A DNA stretch of 64,000 nucleotides from Actinomadura sp. J1-007 (GTDB lineage: Bacteria; Actinomycetota; Actinomycetes; Streptosporangiales; Streptosporangiaceae), in the NCBI RefSeq assembly GCF_009793335.1, contig NZ_WING01000001.1:5518001-5582000 (forward strand), read 5' to 3'. Below, one piece after another: positions 18,310 through 26,169 of this stretch. The stretch's first letter is position 1. Each line of letters opens with the position of its first letter. The notes below the pieces were generated by a model. The model did no database searches. It saw only the letters and a list, made by a program, of their open reading frames with translations, and was not told where the DNA came from. The position numbers were made by a program, and so were the translations under genes.

Positions 18310-19631
18310 AGGTCGAGCTCGATCTCGCCCGCAGAGGTAGCGCTGCCGCGAAGTGCGTTCTCTTCTTCGGCGGTCAGTTCCCCGAGTCTGTGTCGGGCAT
18401 AGTCATTGCGTGGATCGAAGTCCGGATGCTCAGCCACTTTGAACAGCACGTCGGAGACCAGGCTACGGAGGAAGACGCGCGGCGAGGTACCAACGCCGAG
18501 TTGTCCCGTCACCGCGGCCGCGAGGTCCTTGATGTAGGCGTCGTCGACGAGCCGGCCGATTCGCTCGCGAGCCTCGGTTTCGCCCTCCGCGTACAGATCG
18601 CGCACCCGATGACCGAGCTCGACGAGTTTGTCCAGATCGAATCCGGTCAGTCTCAGCCGATGACTCTGCATGGAGTCGAACCGGGGATCTGTGTCGAAGT
18701 CCACGTCCAGCCGCTGTGCGAGGGGAGCGAGCTGGGCGACGCCTGAGGGGCCGGTGAAGAAAGCGGGTGTCCCGGTGATGAGAAGGAACAGCCGGGGCAA
18801 GGTGCCACGGTCGATCTCGTCGATCAGATGCCGGAGGGCGCCGAGGCTCTTGCTCCGTACATCGGATCGCAGCCGCTGGATCGTCTCCAACTCATCGAGG
18901 ACGAGCAGCAGACCCGGATGACCGCAGTCGCGCAGGATGATCAGAAGTCCGCGCAGGAATGCGAAGGCGGTCTCCGCGTTGACGTCTCCCTTGATGCCGG
19001 CCTGGCGCTTGACCAGGGCGGCGACGTGCCTGTCGCCGCTGACCCAGGCCAGCAGTTGCGTCGCGGTTCCCGTGTCACCCGCCAACCGAGCCTTGCGGTA
19101 GGCGCGCAGCGCGGTGGACAGTGAGGGCGCAGAATCGGCGACCTCCTTGAGCCGCGAGTCGATGCGCTTGTTCACGGCCACTTCGACGCCCGCCTGGTCC
19201 GCCGGGTTGATGCCTTCCGCGGCGCGGACTTCGTCCTCCAGATTGAGCAACCAGTTGTCGATGAGCGTTCTGAAGGCTCCGTCGGCGGTTCCGCCTGTGG
19301 TGAGATTCTTGATGAGCCGCTGGTAGATGACGTCCATCTTGTGTAGAGGAACGTCTTGGGAGATCTGCACCTCGCTGGACGCCATGCGCTTGTTCCGCGC
19401 CTGCTGCGCCAGCCACCGCGAAAAGAATGTTTTTCCGGATCCGTATTCGCCTTGGACGCCTTTGAACTTGTGGCCGCCACGGGCGACGGCGTCCAGTTCG
19501 TCGTCCAGTCGCGCGAGACGCTCCATACCGACGGCGAACAGGTCGAGGTCCTGCTCGGGTACTGTGCCGCGCCCCAGGGCGTCGATGACCCGGCGCCGCC
19601 TGGCCGGACTGATTCTTCTTGGTCGGGTCAC
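18306..19631 (-). CDS. BrxD-like P-loop ATPase (BREX ATP-binding family)
   Basis: 441 residues from GTG 19631, overlapping the kinase stop by four bases. The Walker A motif is GEYGSGKTF (61-69) and Walker B is LLLVLDELE (241-249), followed by a sensor-like region (LFLLITGTPAFFTG). The N-terminal layout (RRVIDALGRGTVPEQDLDLF, then GMERLARLDDELD) matches the BrxC/BrxD family found in BREX phage-defence loci. BrxD is thought to be a DNA-associated ATPase working with a helicase. No PglX methyltransferase or PglZ phosphatase is present, so this is not a standard BREX locus. The coupling suggests a fixed ratio with the helicase. Confidence 0.9.
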   Translation of the reverse strand: MTRPRRISPARRRRVIDALGRGTVPEQDLDLFAVGMERLARLDDELDAVARGGHKFKGVQGEYGSGKTFFSRWLAQQARNKRMASSEVQISQDVPLHKMDVIYQRLIKNLTTGGTADGAFRTLIDNWLLNLEDEVRAAEGINPADQAGVEVAVNKRIDSRLKEVADSAPSLSTALRAYRKARLAGDTGTATQLLAWVSGDRHVAALVKRQAGIKGDVNAETAFAFLRGLLIILRDCGHPGLLLVLDELETIQRLRSDVRSKSLGALRHLIDEIDRGTLPRLFLLITGTPAFFTGPSGVAQLAPLAQRLDVDFDTDPRFDSMQSHRLRLTGFDLDKLVELGHRVRDLYAEGETEARERIGRLVDDAYIKDLAAAVTGQLGVGTSPRVFLRSLVSDVLFKVAEHPDFDPRNDYARHRLGELTAEEENALRGSATSAGEIELDL

Positions 19632-21091
19632 GGCGCCGCCTCCAGGAACTGGTCTTCGAGAAGGGGGATGTTGAGTTCGAGTGTCTGGTCGTCGTCCCGG
19701 AGGACCAGAACCTGTTCACCGTCGAGGTTGAGTAGCTGGCAGACGCTGCCGAGGACCATGACCGAACGGCCTAGCGGCTCGTTCAGCAGCCGGGCGACTT
19801 CGGTGACCGGTCCTCTGCCTCCAGTCTCGACGAGAAGGTCGATGAGATCGGCAATCTGGTTTTTGTCGAGCCGACAGTTCCTGACGAGCTGCTGTTGGTC
19901 CGCGAACGAGGCGGAGCCCACCACCTGCTCGCCCAGCCGCGCTTTCGTCGGCTCGGTCGAGGGAGCTTGCGGAGGAACTTGTGCGGCCACCGGCTGAGAA
20001 GCTCCGTTGCCTACAGCAGGCGCTGAGTCAGGTCGTGGTCCAGTTCTCGGCCGTGCCGCCGAGGACGAGGAGGCCGGCTTTCGTGTGGACACCGACGACC
20101 CACCTGAGGCGGCGGGCAGTGTGCCGGTGTCGCCAGGCATGCTCACGGAATAGTAGCTGCGCTGTCGGCTTGCGGTCATCAGTGGCGTACGAGGGGTGGG
20201 CAGCGGCTGCTCAACCCGGACGGGTGGGCGCTTCACGGCGATCCACTTGCGTCCCTCGAGGGCTTGGAGCCATTCTTGCGCGGTAGGCCGGAACCCGTGT
20301 GCCTGTGCTGCGCCGTCGAACAGCCGCGTCACCGCATTGGCAGTATGCGGATCGATGCCCTCCACCAAGTCCAAATTCTGGCCGGGACGGACGTAGGCAT
20401 GACGGCTCAACACCCTGCCGACGAGCAGTGCGAGTTTGTACCTGTCAGTGTCTAGATCAAGCCCCGTCCTCGGCAGATGCGGGTCCTCCCATTCCGGAGT
20501 CTGAGCTTGCGGGAGAACCGGTTCGCCGCCGTGGCGCCGCACCCCGTCGCAGTCCAGCATGAAGATGCGGTACGGCCGGGACCGAGACCACAGCAGGTTC
20601 CGGAACGAGATGTCACCGAGGACAAAGCCGTGAGAATGCAGCAGGTCGACGAGACCTACCGCGGCCATGGCGATCTGGACGCGTCCGGTTCCATCCGGCA
20701 GGCGCAGAGAGCTCCAGGTGTGGTTCGGCTTGTACAGCAGGTACTGAAGTTCGATCGGTCGCTGCTTGCCGCCGATCGGCGCAGTGAACTCCGCCGGGAT
20801 CTCGTGCATGAGGAAGCCGGTCACCGCGCCTTGGTGGACGACGCGCGCGAGCGGCCAAGCGCTCTGCTGGAGGAGGGTCTGGCCGCTGATGTCGGGCAGC
20901 TTCCGCCCGAACTCCACGATGTCCGCCAATGCCGGGGCGAAGGGGGACCCGGCATTGCGCAAGTACTCCTTGTAGACCAGTCCTTCGGTGCCGTCGACTC
21001 GCCGCACGACGCCCTGTCCGCCTTCGCCCAGCGGGTCGTCCGCCAGCAGCAGGCTGGATCTCAGACGATCCAGGGCGTGCGGTATCAGCAT
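19628..21091 (-). CDS. Ser/Thr-kinase-like protein with a C-terminal helical domain (TerY-P triad)
   Basis: 487 residues. ATG 21091 overlaps the PP2C stop (ATGA) and has GGAGGG five bases upstream. The kinase core has a Gly loop LGEGGQGVV (residues 21-29), Lys41 in VYKEY, catalytic Asp160 and Asn165 in VLGDISFRNLL, and DCDG (180-183) in place of DFG. HRD is replaced by LGD, as in other TerY-associated kinases. A Ser/Pro/Ala-rich linker (about 320-395) leads to a C-terminal domain of about 85 residues (LDKNQIADLIDLLVETGG, then GSVCQLLNLDGEQVLVLRD). From memory, this end resembles the winged-helix-like C-terminus of BREX PglZ; that is untested. It would phosphorylate partners encoded in the operon. 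Confidence 0.88.
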   Translation of the reverse strand: MLIPHALDRLRSSLLLADDPLGEGGQGVVRRVDGTEGLVYKEYLRNAGSPFAPALADIVEFGRKLPDISGQTLLQQSAWPLARVVHQGAVTGFLMHEIPAEFTAPIGGKQRPIELQYLLYKPNHTWSSLRLPDGTGRVQIAMAAVGLVDLLHSHGFVLGDISFRNLLWSRSRPYRIFMLDCDGVRRHGGEPVLPQAQTPEWEDPHLPRTGLDLDTDRYKLALLVGRVLSRHAYVRPGQNLDLVEGIDPHTANAVTRLFDGAAQAHGFRPTAQEWLQALEGRKWIAVKRPPVRVEQPLPTPRTPLMTASRQRSYYSVSMPGDTGTLPAASGGSSVSTRKPASSSSAARPRTGPRPDSAPAVGNGASQPVAAQVPPQAPSTEPTKARLGEQVVGSASFADQQQLVRNCRLDKNQIADLIDLLVETGGRGPVTEVARLLNEPLGRSVMVLGSVCQLLNLDGEQVLVLRDDDQTLELNIPLLEDQFLEAAP

Positions 21092-21918
21092 CACGCCCTC
21101 CAAACGCAGATGGCCGTCCGGTCATCGTCGTGCGTGCGGGCTCGGAAACTGAGCTGCCAGAGGAACTCCGCCATCGACGGAGGATGCTCGCCCCACCAAC
21201 CGGCCAGCTGGGTGCGGACCTCCTCACCGCGCATGGGTTTGGAAAGCCCGTCCGTGCATAGCAGCAACACGTCACCCGGCTCGAGCGGAGTCTCATAGAT
21301 CTCGACCTGATCGGCGTGCCCGGGCAACGCCAGCGTCGCCGAGCTGGAGACCTCGCCCTCGGGCACGGCGAAGAAGCACGATGTCCATTCGCCGTTGCGC
21401 AGCACCATGGCCTCGCAGTCACCGACTCGCATCAGCCAAGCCTTGTGCGGTGAACCGTGGGAGCCGACTTCAAGCACTGCCGCCAGGAACGTGGTGGCCA
21501 GTTCTCCACCCCCGACGCCGCGTACTGCGGCGGCTTCTTCGATGGCCTCGGCGATTCGCGAGAAGTAGCGTTCAGCCATCTCTTTGAACTGCTCGTCGGG
21601 CCGTCTGCGGAGACCGCGTGCGGCATCGCATGCGGCCATCGCGCCGAGATGGGACAACTCTGCGCTGCCCAACCCGTCCGCCACACAGGCCAGAAGGATG
21701 CGCTCACTGATGCGCCACAGTCCCATGGCATCCTGCCGAGGCTGCGCGTTGTAGCGATGCGCGTCGCCCCGGGCGGAGGCGGCGCGTATGACGAGGCCGG
21801 GCGCCTGCGCAGCATCCAGGACCGTGTCCGGGCAGGCGGTGTCCAGTTGCGGTAGTTCGCCGGGCTCGATCTTGAAGCGAGACGGACGCCCGATGATCTG
21901 CGGTTCTGGAAGGTACAT
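21091..21918 (-). CDS. PP2C-type protein phosphatase (TerY-P triad)
   Basis: 275 residues from ATG 21918, overlapping the vWA stop by one base (TGATG). The metal-binding motifs are intact: RGDAHRYNAQPRQDAMG near residue 50, ACVADGLGSAELSHLG near 78, RVGDCEAMV near 165, LLLCTDGLSKP near 220 and DDDRTAICVW at the C-terminus. It should be an active Mn/Mg-dependent Ser/Thr phosphatase opposing the kinase encoded directly downstream. Phosphatase, kinase and vWA protein encoded together are the defining set of the TerY-phosphorylation triad. Confidence 0.92.
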   Translation of the reverse strand: MYLPEPQIIGRPSRFKIEPGELPQLDTACPDTVLDAAQAPGLVIRAASARGDAHRYNAQPRQDAMGLWRISERILLACVADGLGSAELSHLGAMAACDAARGLRRRPDEQFKEMAERYFSRIAEAIEEAAAVRGVGGGELATTFLAAVLEVGSHGSPHKAWLMRVGDCEAMVLRNGEWTSCFFAVPEGEVSSSATLALPGHADQVEIYETPLEPGDVLLLCTDGLSKPMRGEEVRTQLAGWWGEHPPSMAEFLWQLSFRARTHDDDRTAICVWRA

Positions 21919-22604
21919 CAGACGGGATTCGCCTCAAGAACCGTGTAGCCCTTGACCTGCTCAGGGAAGACCATCTGGGCGCTGGCAGTCGGGTTGGCGG
22001 AGAAGGCCGCGGACGAAGAGACGGCTGACGCGACGACCGAGTTCAGTAGCTGCTTCGCGAACTCCCGAAGGGCGTTGCTGGGGCTCAGCTCCCCGTCAGC
22101 TATGAACGCCCGGAAGGTGGCGACGGCCTGCAATGTCTCAGGCCGCACCTCACCGAAGCCGAAGGCCAGAATCGTGGGCCGTGGGCCGAAATCCTGGGCG
22201 GTGAGCCGCTGATGTGCGGCGGCCCAGTCGTGGTCGGTGGGCTGGCCGTCGGTGAGGAAGAACACCGTGGGGCGGAAGGGGACATGCCCATCCGCTTTCA
22301 GTTCTTGGATATCCTGCTCGATGGTGTCCCGCAGCCGGGTGAACACCGCGCTGTAGCTAGTGGCACCTTTGGGTTCGAGATGCGGCAACTGGTGCACGTC
22401 GTTGAGATCGGCCAATGGCAGCAAGACCTCGGCCCTGTCGCCGAAACCGATGATTCCCAGCCTCGCTTTATCGGCGACCGTCGGGTTGCTGGCGATCTCA
22501 GTGAAGATTTCAGGAAGCTGCTTGTTGATCTCCTCAAGGGGCTCGCCGGCCATCGAGTACGATTCGTCGCACACGAGGTAGAAAGGGAGGACCTGCTCGC
22601 TCAT
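21918..22604 (-). CDS. TerY-like von Willebrand factor A protein
   Basis: 228 residues from ATG 22604. It is a vWA fold with a full MIDAS: DESYS (residues 13-17), a Thr in KGATSYSAVF and Asp in FFLTDGQPTDHDWAAA. Such proteins bind Mg and act as assembly or scaffold factors. In TerY-P systems the vWA protein is paired with a kinase and a phosphatase, and the next two genes are exactly those. The gene follows the MotB/ZorB-like gene with one base between stop and start, so the membrane pair and the triad are translated from one message. Confidence 0.9.
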   Translation of the reverse strand: MSEQVLPFYLVCDESYSMAGEPLEEINKQLPEIFTEIASNPTVADKARLGIIGFGDRAEVLLPLADLNDVHQLPHLEPKGATSYSAVFTRLRDTIEQDIQELKADGHVPFRPTVFFLTDGQPTDHDWAAAHQRLTAQDFGPRPTILAFGFGEVRPETLQAVATFRAFIADGELSPSNALREFAKQLLNSVVASAVSSSAAFSANPTASAQMVFPEQVKGYTVLEANPV

Positions 22605-22605
22605 G

Positions 22606-23109
22606 TCACGAGCCTTTCTTGTCGCAACCGTTGTTGATGAAATAGATCTCCATCGAGATCGAGCCTGCGGAAGCCGCGAGGTCGTGGAAGTTGCGGGTCG
22701 CGGCGGACTGAAACACGCTCGGGTATGCCTCGCGTAGCGCCGTGTTGACCCGCGACGCCAGCGCGACGCCTTGCCCGCTGCCGCCGTTCCCGCCGAACGT
22801 CAGCACCATGCCGGCGCGCTTGTCCGCAAAGCCGCTCGCCTGCTTGCGCAGCCCTTTCTTGACCTGTGCGACGAGCGTCCGGCCGCTTGCCCCCGGGCTC
22901 ACAGGGAATTTGGCCAATGCGGGTTTGGACTTCACGCCCCTGACCTGTGCGGCGCACGGGCTCTTGGACGGAGACGCACCGCCCGATGGGTAGGCCTCGG
23001 CCTTGGGGGGTGCCTCTGCGCCCAGCATGACGATGGTCAGCGCGAGGAGCATGTCAGCGAACAGCCAACCGGCCAGTAGGACCGTCAGGGAGGACCGGCG
23101 CCGCTTCAT
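22606..23109 (-). CDS. ZorB/MotB-like single-TM protein with a divergent OmpA-like domain
   Basis: 167 residues from ATG 23109, overlapping the upstream gene by four bases (ATGA). A basic N-terminus (MKRRRS) leads into one membrane helix, LTVLLAGWLFADMLLALTIV, with an Asp at residue 19 inside it. In MotB, ExbD and ZorB the equivalent Asp carries protons. After a Ser/Pro linker comes an extracytoplasmic part with GMVLTFGGNGGSGQGVALA and NFHDLAASAG, arranged like an OmpA-type peptidoglycan-binding domain but without the strict consensus. Two Cys are present (53 and about 163) and may form a disulfide. The two-TM partner is encoded just upstream. Confidence 0.75.
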   Translation of the reverse strand: MKRRRSSLTVLLAGWLFADMLLALTIVMLGAEAPPKAEAYPSGGASPSKSPCAAQVRGVKSKPALAKFPVSPGASGRTLVAQVKKGLRKQASGFADKRAGMVLTFGGNGGSGQGVALASRVNTALREAYPSVFQSAATRNFHDLAASAGSISMEIYFINNGCDKKGS

Positions 23110-24557
23110 GCCACTTCGCCTTGCCGCTGCGAGCGCGGGGCGATGGTCTGCGCGGCCTCCGTCAGGACGTGGCTGAACTCGGCGATCGACCGCTTGAGTT
23201 CGTCGAGCTCGGCCGTGACCGTCGCCCGGTTCTCGTTGAGGGCCGATCCGGTGGCCTGCGAGATCTGGTCGGGCAAGGTGGCCAGGCGTTCGAGGGAACT
23301 CCTCGTCCGGTCGAGCATGTCGACGGTGCGACCTGACACGTCCGTGACGATCTCGATGCGGCTGGCGTGTGTGCCGGCGGTGTCCGCCCAGTCTCCGAGG
23401 GCTGCACGGATTTCGGTGCTCGCACCAGAGAACGCACGTTCGAAGTCCGCAGCGGTGAGGTTCAAGGTTTCGGTCAGTTGGCCGACCAGAGTGTTCACCG
23501 TCCGCTCGGTAGCGCTGCCGACGGTCTGCACCGAGTCCGTCGATCTATCGATGGCCTTGGTAATGCCACTGCTCACCGAAACGAGCTCTTCGACCTCGTG
23601 TCGCAATTCGCTGACGGAGGCCCGGATCCCCGATGCGAGGCGCTGCAACTCGTCGTCGAGCGCGGCGGTCACGCCCGTCCGGAACTCCTCGACGGACTGC
23701 CCGGTCTTGGTTGCGATCGAGTCTGCCGTAACGGTCATCGTCGCGGTCGCCGAATTGATCTCCTGGAAGTGGCGATCGAGAACCTTGGCCGTGCTCTGCA
23801 CCTCGTCCGCGCTGGAGAGGAGAGCGTCGCCGGTCTTCTGCGCGGCCTCAAGTGCGTAGACTACGGCATCCATCAGATCGGATTGGGCCTTCCTGACGGT
23901 TTCTCCGATCGCAGTGATCTGTATGGCCGCCTGTGACAGTTCGGCAGTGAAGCGGCTCGGCGCGGACATTCGGATCTGTCCCAGATACAAGGTCGTCTCG
24001 GTAAGGGCGCGGCTGAGCCGGGCCCTTAGCATGGTCTGGCGGCGTTCAGCGCGGTCCAAGGAACGGTTGTAGAGCAGGTTCTCACCCACCGTCCAAGTGC
24101 CCAGGAACAGAATTGCGGCGACCGTCAACATCGCGACGTTGTTGAATTGGAAGAAACTGGGCAGTCGACCGTCGAACCCTTGCTGCCACATCTCCAAGAA
24201 CGGTCGTCGTGCAGCTTCCACATCCTGATCATCGAGCACCTGACCGTATGCGGACGTTGCTTCGTGCAAGCCCATCCATGTGAAGAGCACGGGGAGGAAT
24301 ACCAGCACCGGACCGATCGCGAGAAGACCCTTCACCGCACGCGACGCCCAGTGCTTACGGCTGGCCTTCTCAGGGAGAGCCGGGATGACCGTCTCTGCGG
24401 GTGCGAACGCCGCGAAGAGATCGACTTCGCACCAGCGCTCCGCCTTGGTCCGGTCGCTCATGGCCTCGGAAAGGTCCCTCAGCAGTGCGCTCTTCGCCGC
24501 GAGATCAGGATGGTCGGCGAGTGCCCGCAACTCGTCGCCGACGTCAGGCTTCAGCAA
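23106..24557 (-). CDS. ZorA/MotA-like two-TM protein with a long coiled tail
   Basis: First gene of the operon. TTG 24557 is chosen because GGGGGAG lies eight bases before it; the frame is open to 24638, but no ribosome site fits there. It has 483 residues. Two membrane segments lie at about 76-98 (VKGLLAIGPVLVFLPVLFTW) and 139-158 (NNVAMLTVAAILFLGTWTVG), followed by about 320 residues of helical, heptad-rich, Ser/Thr-rich tail (for example TGQSVEEFRTGVTAALDDEL). No classical MotA/ExbB signature is obvious. The order (two-TM tailed protein, then a one-TM Asp protein) copies ZorA-ZorB of Zorya, where the tail is thought to carry a signal into the cytoplasm. An unrelated scaffold is also possible. 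Confidence 0.75.
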   Translation of the reverse strand: MLKPDVGDELRALADHPDLAAKSALLRDLSEAMSDRTKAERWCEVDLFAAFAPAETVIPALPEKASRKHWASRAVKGLLAIGPVLVFLPVLFTWMGLHEATSAYGQVLDDQDVEAARRPFLEMWQQGFDGRLPSFFQFNNVAMLTVAAILFLGTWTVGENLLYNRSLDRAERRQTMLRARLSRALTETTLYLGQIRMSAPSRFTAELSQAAIQITAIGETVRKAQSDLMDAVVYALEAAQKTGDALLSSADEVQSTAKVLDRHFQEINSATATMTVTADSIATKTGQSVEEFRTGVTAALDDELQRLASGIRASVSELRHEVEELVSVSSGITKAIDRSTDSVQTVGSATERTVNTLVGQLTETLNLTAADFERAFSGASTEIRAALGDWADTAGTHASRIEIVTDVSGRTVDMLDRTRSSLERLATLPDQISQATGSALNENRATVTAELDELKRSIAEFSHVLTEAAQTIAPRSQRQGEVA

Positions 24558-24780
24558 TGAAGAATCTCCCCCAGCTTGCCCGCCGTCACTTCGGGCAGGG
24601 CGATGCAGATTGGACTGTTTTAGCAGCTCTTGCCTCAAGAGTCATGCGGGTGTCCAGGTCGGGCCGTAGCGGCGTCTGGCCCGGCAAGCTGGCCGCGGTG
24701 AGGGCCGAGTTGGCGTAGTGCGCTACAGCCCAGCAGGCGCTCCGAGAGCTCCGCTGGAGAGAGGGGGCTGAGGAGGTCCG

Positions 24781-24966
24781 GTGGCTGGCGCTGTTCGTGT
24801 GCGTCCAGAGCAGCGGAACTCCGTTCCGCGGACCGCAGGTGTGGACGGCGGCGAGTGCGTCGGCGTTCGCCGGGCATAACGTTCTCGCCGTGATCAAAAG
24901 CAGTGGCATCCCCGAACCGGATGGTGAACGGCTGGAGTCCGCCGCGGCCGCTCGTGAACCCGCCGA
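24781..24966 (+). pseudogene. frameshifted DUF397-like gene remnant
   Basis: GTG 24781 has an excellent ribosome site (AGGAGG, 24771-24776). Its frame reads RNSVPRTAGVDGGECVGVRR and stops 33 codons in. The next frame continues GHNVLAVIKSSGIPEPDGER to a stop at 25111. Joined by dropping one C near 24875, they give the DUF397 pattern (W/R-x-S...GGECVEV...HNVLAVRDSK.PDGERL). DUF397 proteins are small actinobacterial partners of XRE regulators. No XRE partner is adjacent, so this looks like an abandoned fragment upstream of the defence-type operon. Confidence 0.5.
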
Positions 24967-25233
24967 GCAGGTCTTCGGTGGTGCGCTGACCGTGGTGGTG
25001 GGCGGCAGTGCGCTCACTGGGCGGCGTACCCGCACCTCCGATCCCGCCTTGGTGGTGTCCGCGTCCCGTGACAGCCACTCGCGTCGTTCGTTCCGCTGGG
25101 GAGGGCTATGAGGTCCCCGTCCCCCGCCTCCCGTGGTCCCGCGAGGAACTCCCAGCTCGCACCACGCTCGAAGGTGTGCGCCCCGCGGGCATTTGGGAGC
25201 ACGGTCACTCCACGTGAGGTACAGGTGGCGGAT

Positions 25234-25423
25234 GTGGCCATTTGAGATGATCGCGGAGGAGGGGCTTCACGGCCTCACCCACCGGGCCGTTGACGCGCCG
25301 GCGGAGCTTCCGCCAGGCAGCACCGGCAGTTGCCATCGCACACGGCTAACCCTGCTCGAAGCCGTACTGGCTCAGCCGGGCGCAAAGGGTGGTCCGACTG
25401 CGGTGATTTTCGGCGGTTCGTAG
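25234..25423 (+). pseudogene. TetR-family regulator remnant (HTH part only)
   Basis: The frame from ATG 25234 reads EMIAEEGLHGLTHRAVDAPA, then GSTGSCHRTRLTLLEAVLA, which is the helix-turn-helix of a TetR regulator. It ends after about 60 residues with no ligand-binding domain. Usual features are degraded (the expected Y/F-x-F before TR reads SCHRTR). It ends about 40 bases before the RibD-type reductase gene and was probably its former regulator. Confidence 0.6.
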
Positions 25424-25465
25424 GGTCTTGCATTTGGACGGCGTCCACGGCCAAGGAGGAGTTTC

Positions 25466-26020
25466 ATGGGGAAGGTCATCTACTGGATGAACACTTCGAT
25501 CGACGGCTACATCGAGGGACCCGACGAGGCCATGGACTTCATGGAGCCGGCCGAGGACTTTCGGCAGGAGGCGAACGACCATGTTCGCCGGATCGCGGCG
25601 TTCCTGTTCGGGCGGCGGCTGTACGAGGCGATGGAGAAGCCTTGGACGGAGGACCTCGGAAAGGAAGGCGCCCCGGCTTTGGAACGGGAGTTCGCCCGGT
25701 TCTACAAGGAGACCCCGCGGTACGTCTTCTCCGACACCCTCCAGACCGTGCCCGAAGGGGTCACGATCGTCCGCCGCAAGGACGCCGAGTCCGTGGTGAC
25801 GCGCCTCAAGCAGGAGATCGACGGCACCCTCCAACTCGGCGGGCCCGAGCTGGCCGTCTCCCTGCTGGACCTGATCGACGAGTTCTGGGTGTACGCGTTC
25901 CCCGTGATCGTCGGGGGCGGCAAGCCGTACCTGCCCGTGGGCGAGCAACTGCCGCTGCGCCTGGTCGAGCACCGTTCCCTCGCCTCGGGAACCACGTTCC
26001 GGCGCTACGTACGGTCCTGA
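25466..26020 (+). CDS. RibD C-terminal (DHFR-like) reductase
   Basis: 184 residues from ATG 25466, with a strong AAGGAGGAG site. The full family pattern is present: VIYWMNTSIDGYIEGPDEAM at the N-terminus (substrate and NADPH strand), AAFLFGRRLYEAM, then LQLGGPELAVSLLDLIDEFW and FPVIVGGGKPYLP. These are cytoplasmic NADPH-dependent reductases of unassigned substrate, often controlled by an adjacent TetR or ArsR protein. Here only a TetR remnant precedes it, so the gene may be unregulated. A second, cut-off family member is at the window start. Confidence 0.92.
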   Translation: MGKVIYWMNTSIDGYIEGPDEAMDFMEPAEDFRQEANDHVRRIAAFLFGRRLYEAMEKPWTEDLGKEGAPALEREFARFYKETPRYVFSDTLQTVPEGVTIVRRKDAESVVTRLKQEIDGTLQLGGPELAVSLLDLIDEFWVYAFPVIVGGGKPYLPVGEQLPLRLVEHRSLASGTTFRRYVRS

Positions 26021-26169
26021 CCGCCCAGGCGGCTCGGCGCCGGTGGTCGAGGCCGCGGCGAGAGGCCGAGACCCCGGCCCGAACATCCGCTATGCCGAGC
26101 AGTACGTGGCATTGTCCGTCCGGCCGGTGAACTGAGACTCCGCCTGGGCACCCCTGGGCAAACACCGGC

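Noticed and set aside
16210..24557. A standard BREX or Zorya locus
   Set aside because: BrxD-like and Lhr-like genes are present but BrxC, PglX and PglZ are absent; ZorA/ZorB-like topology is present but ZorC/D/E-type partners are replaced by the triad and BrxD-helicase.
24586..25241. Minus-strand genes upstream of the membrane-pair operon
   Set aside because: Skewed composition; the plus strand in the same region matches DUF397 and TetR remnants instead.
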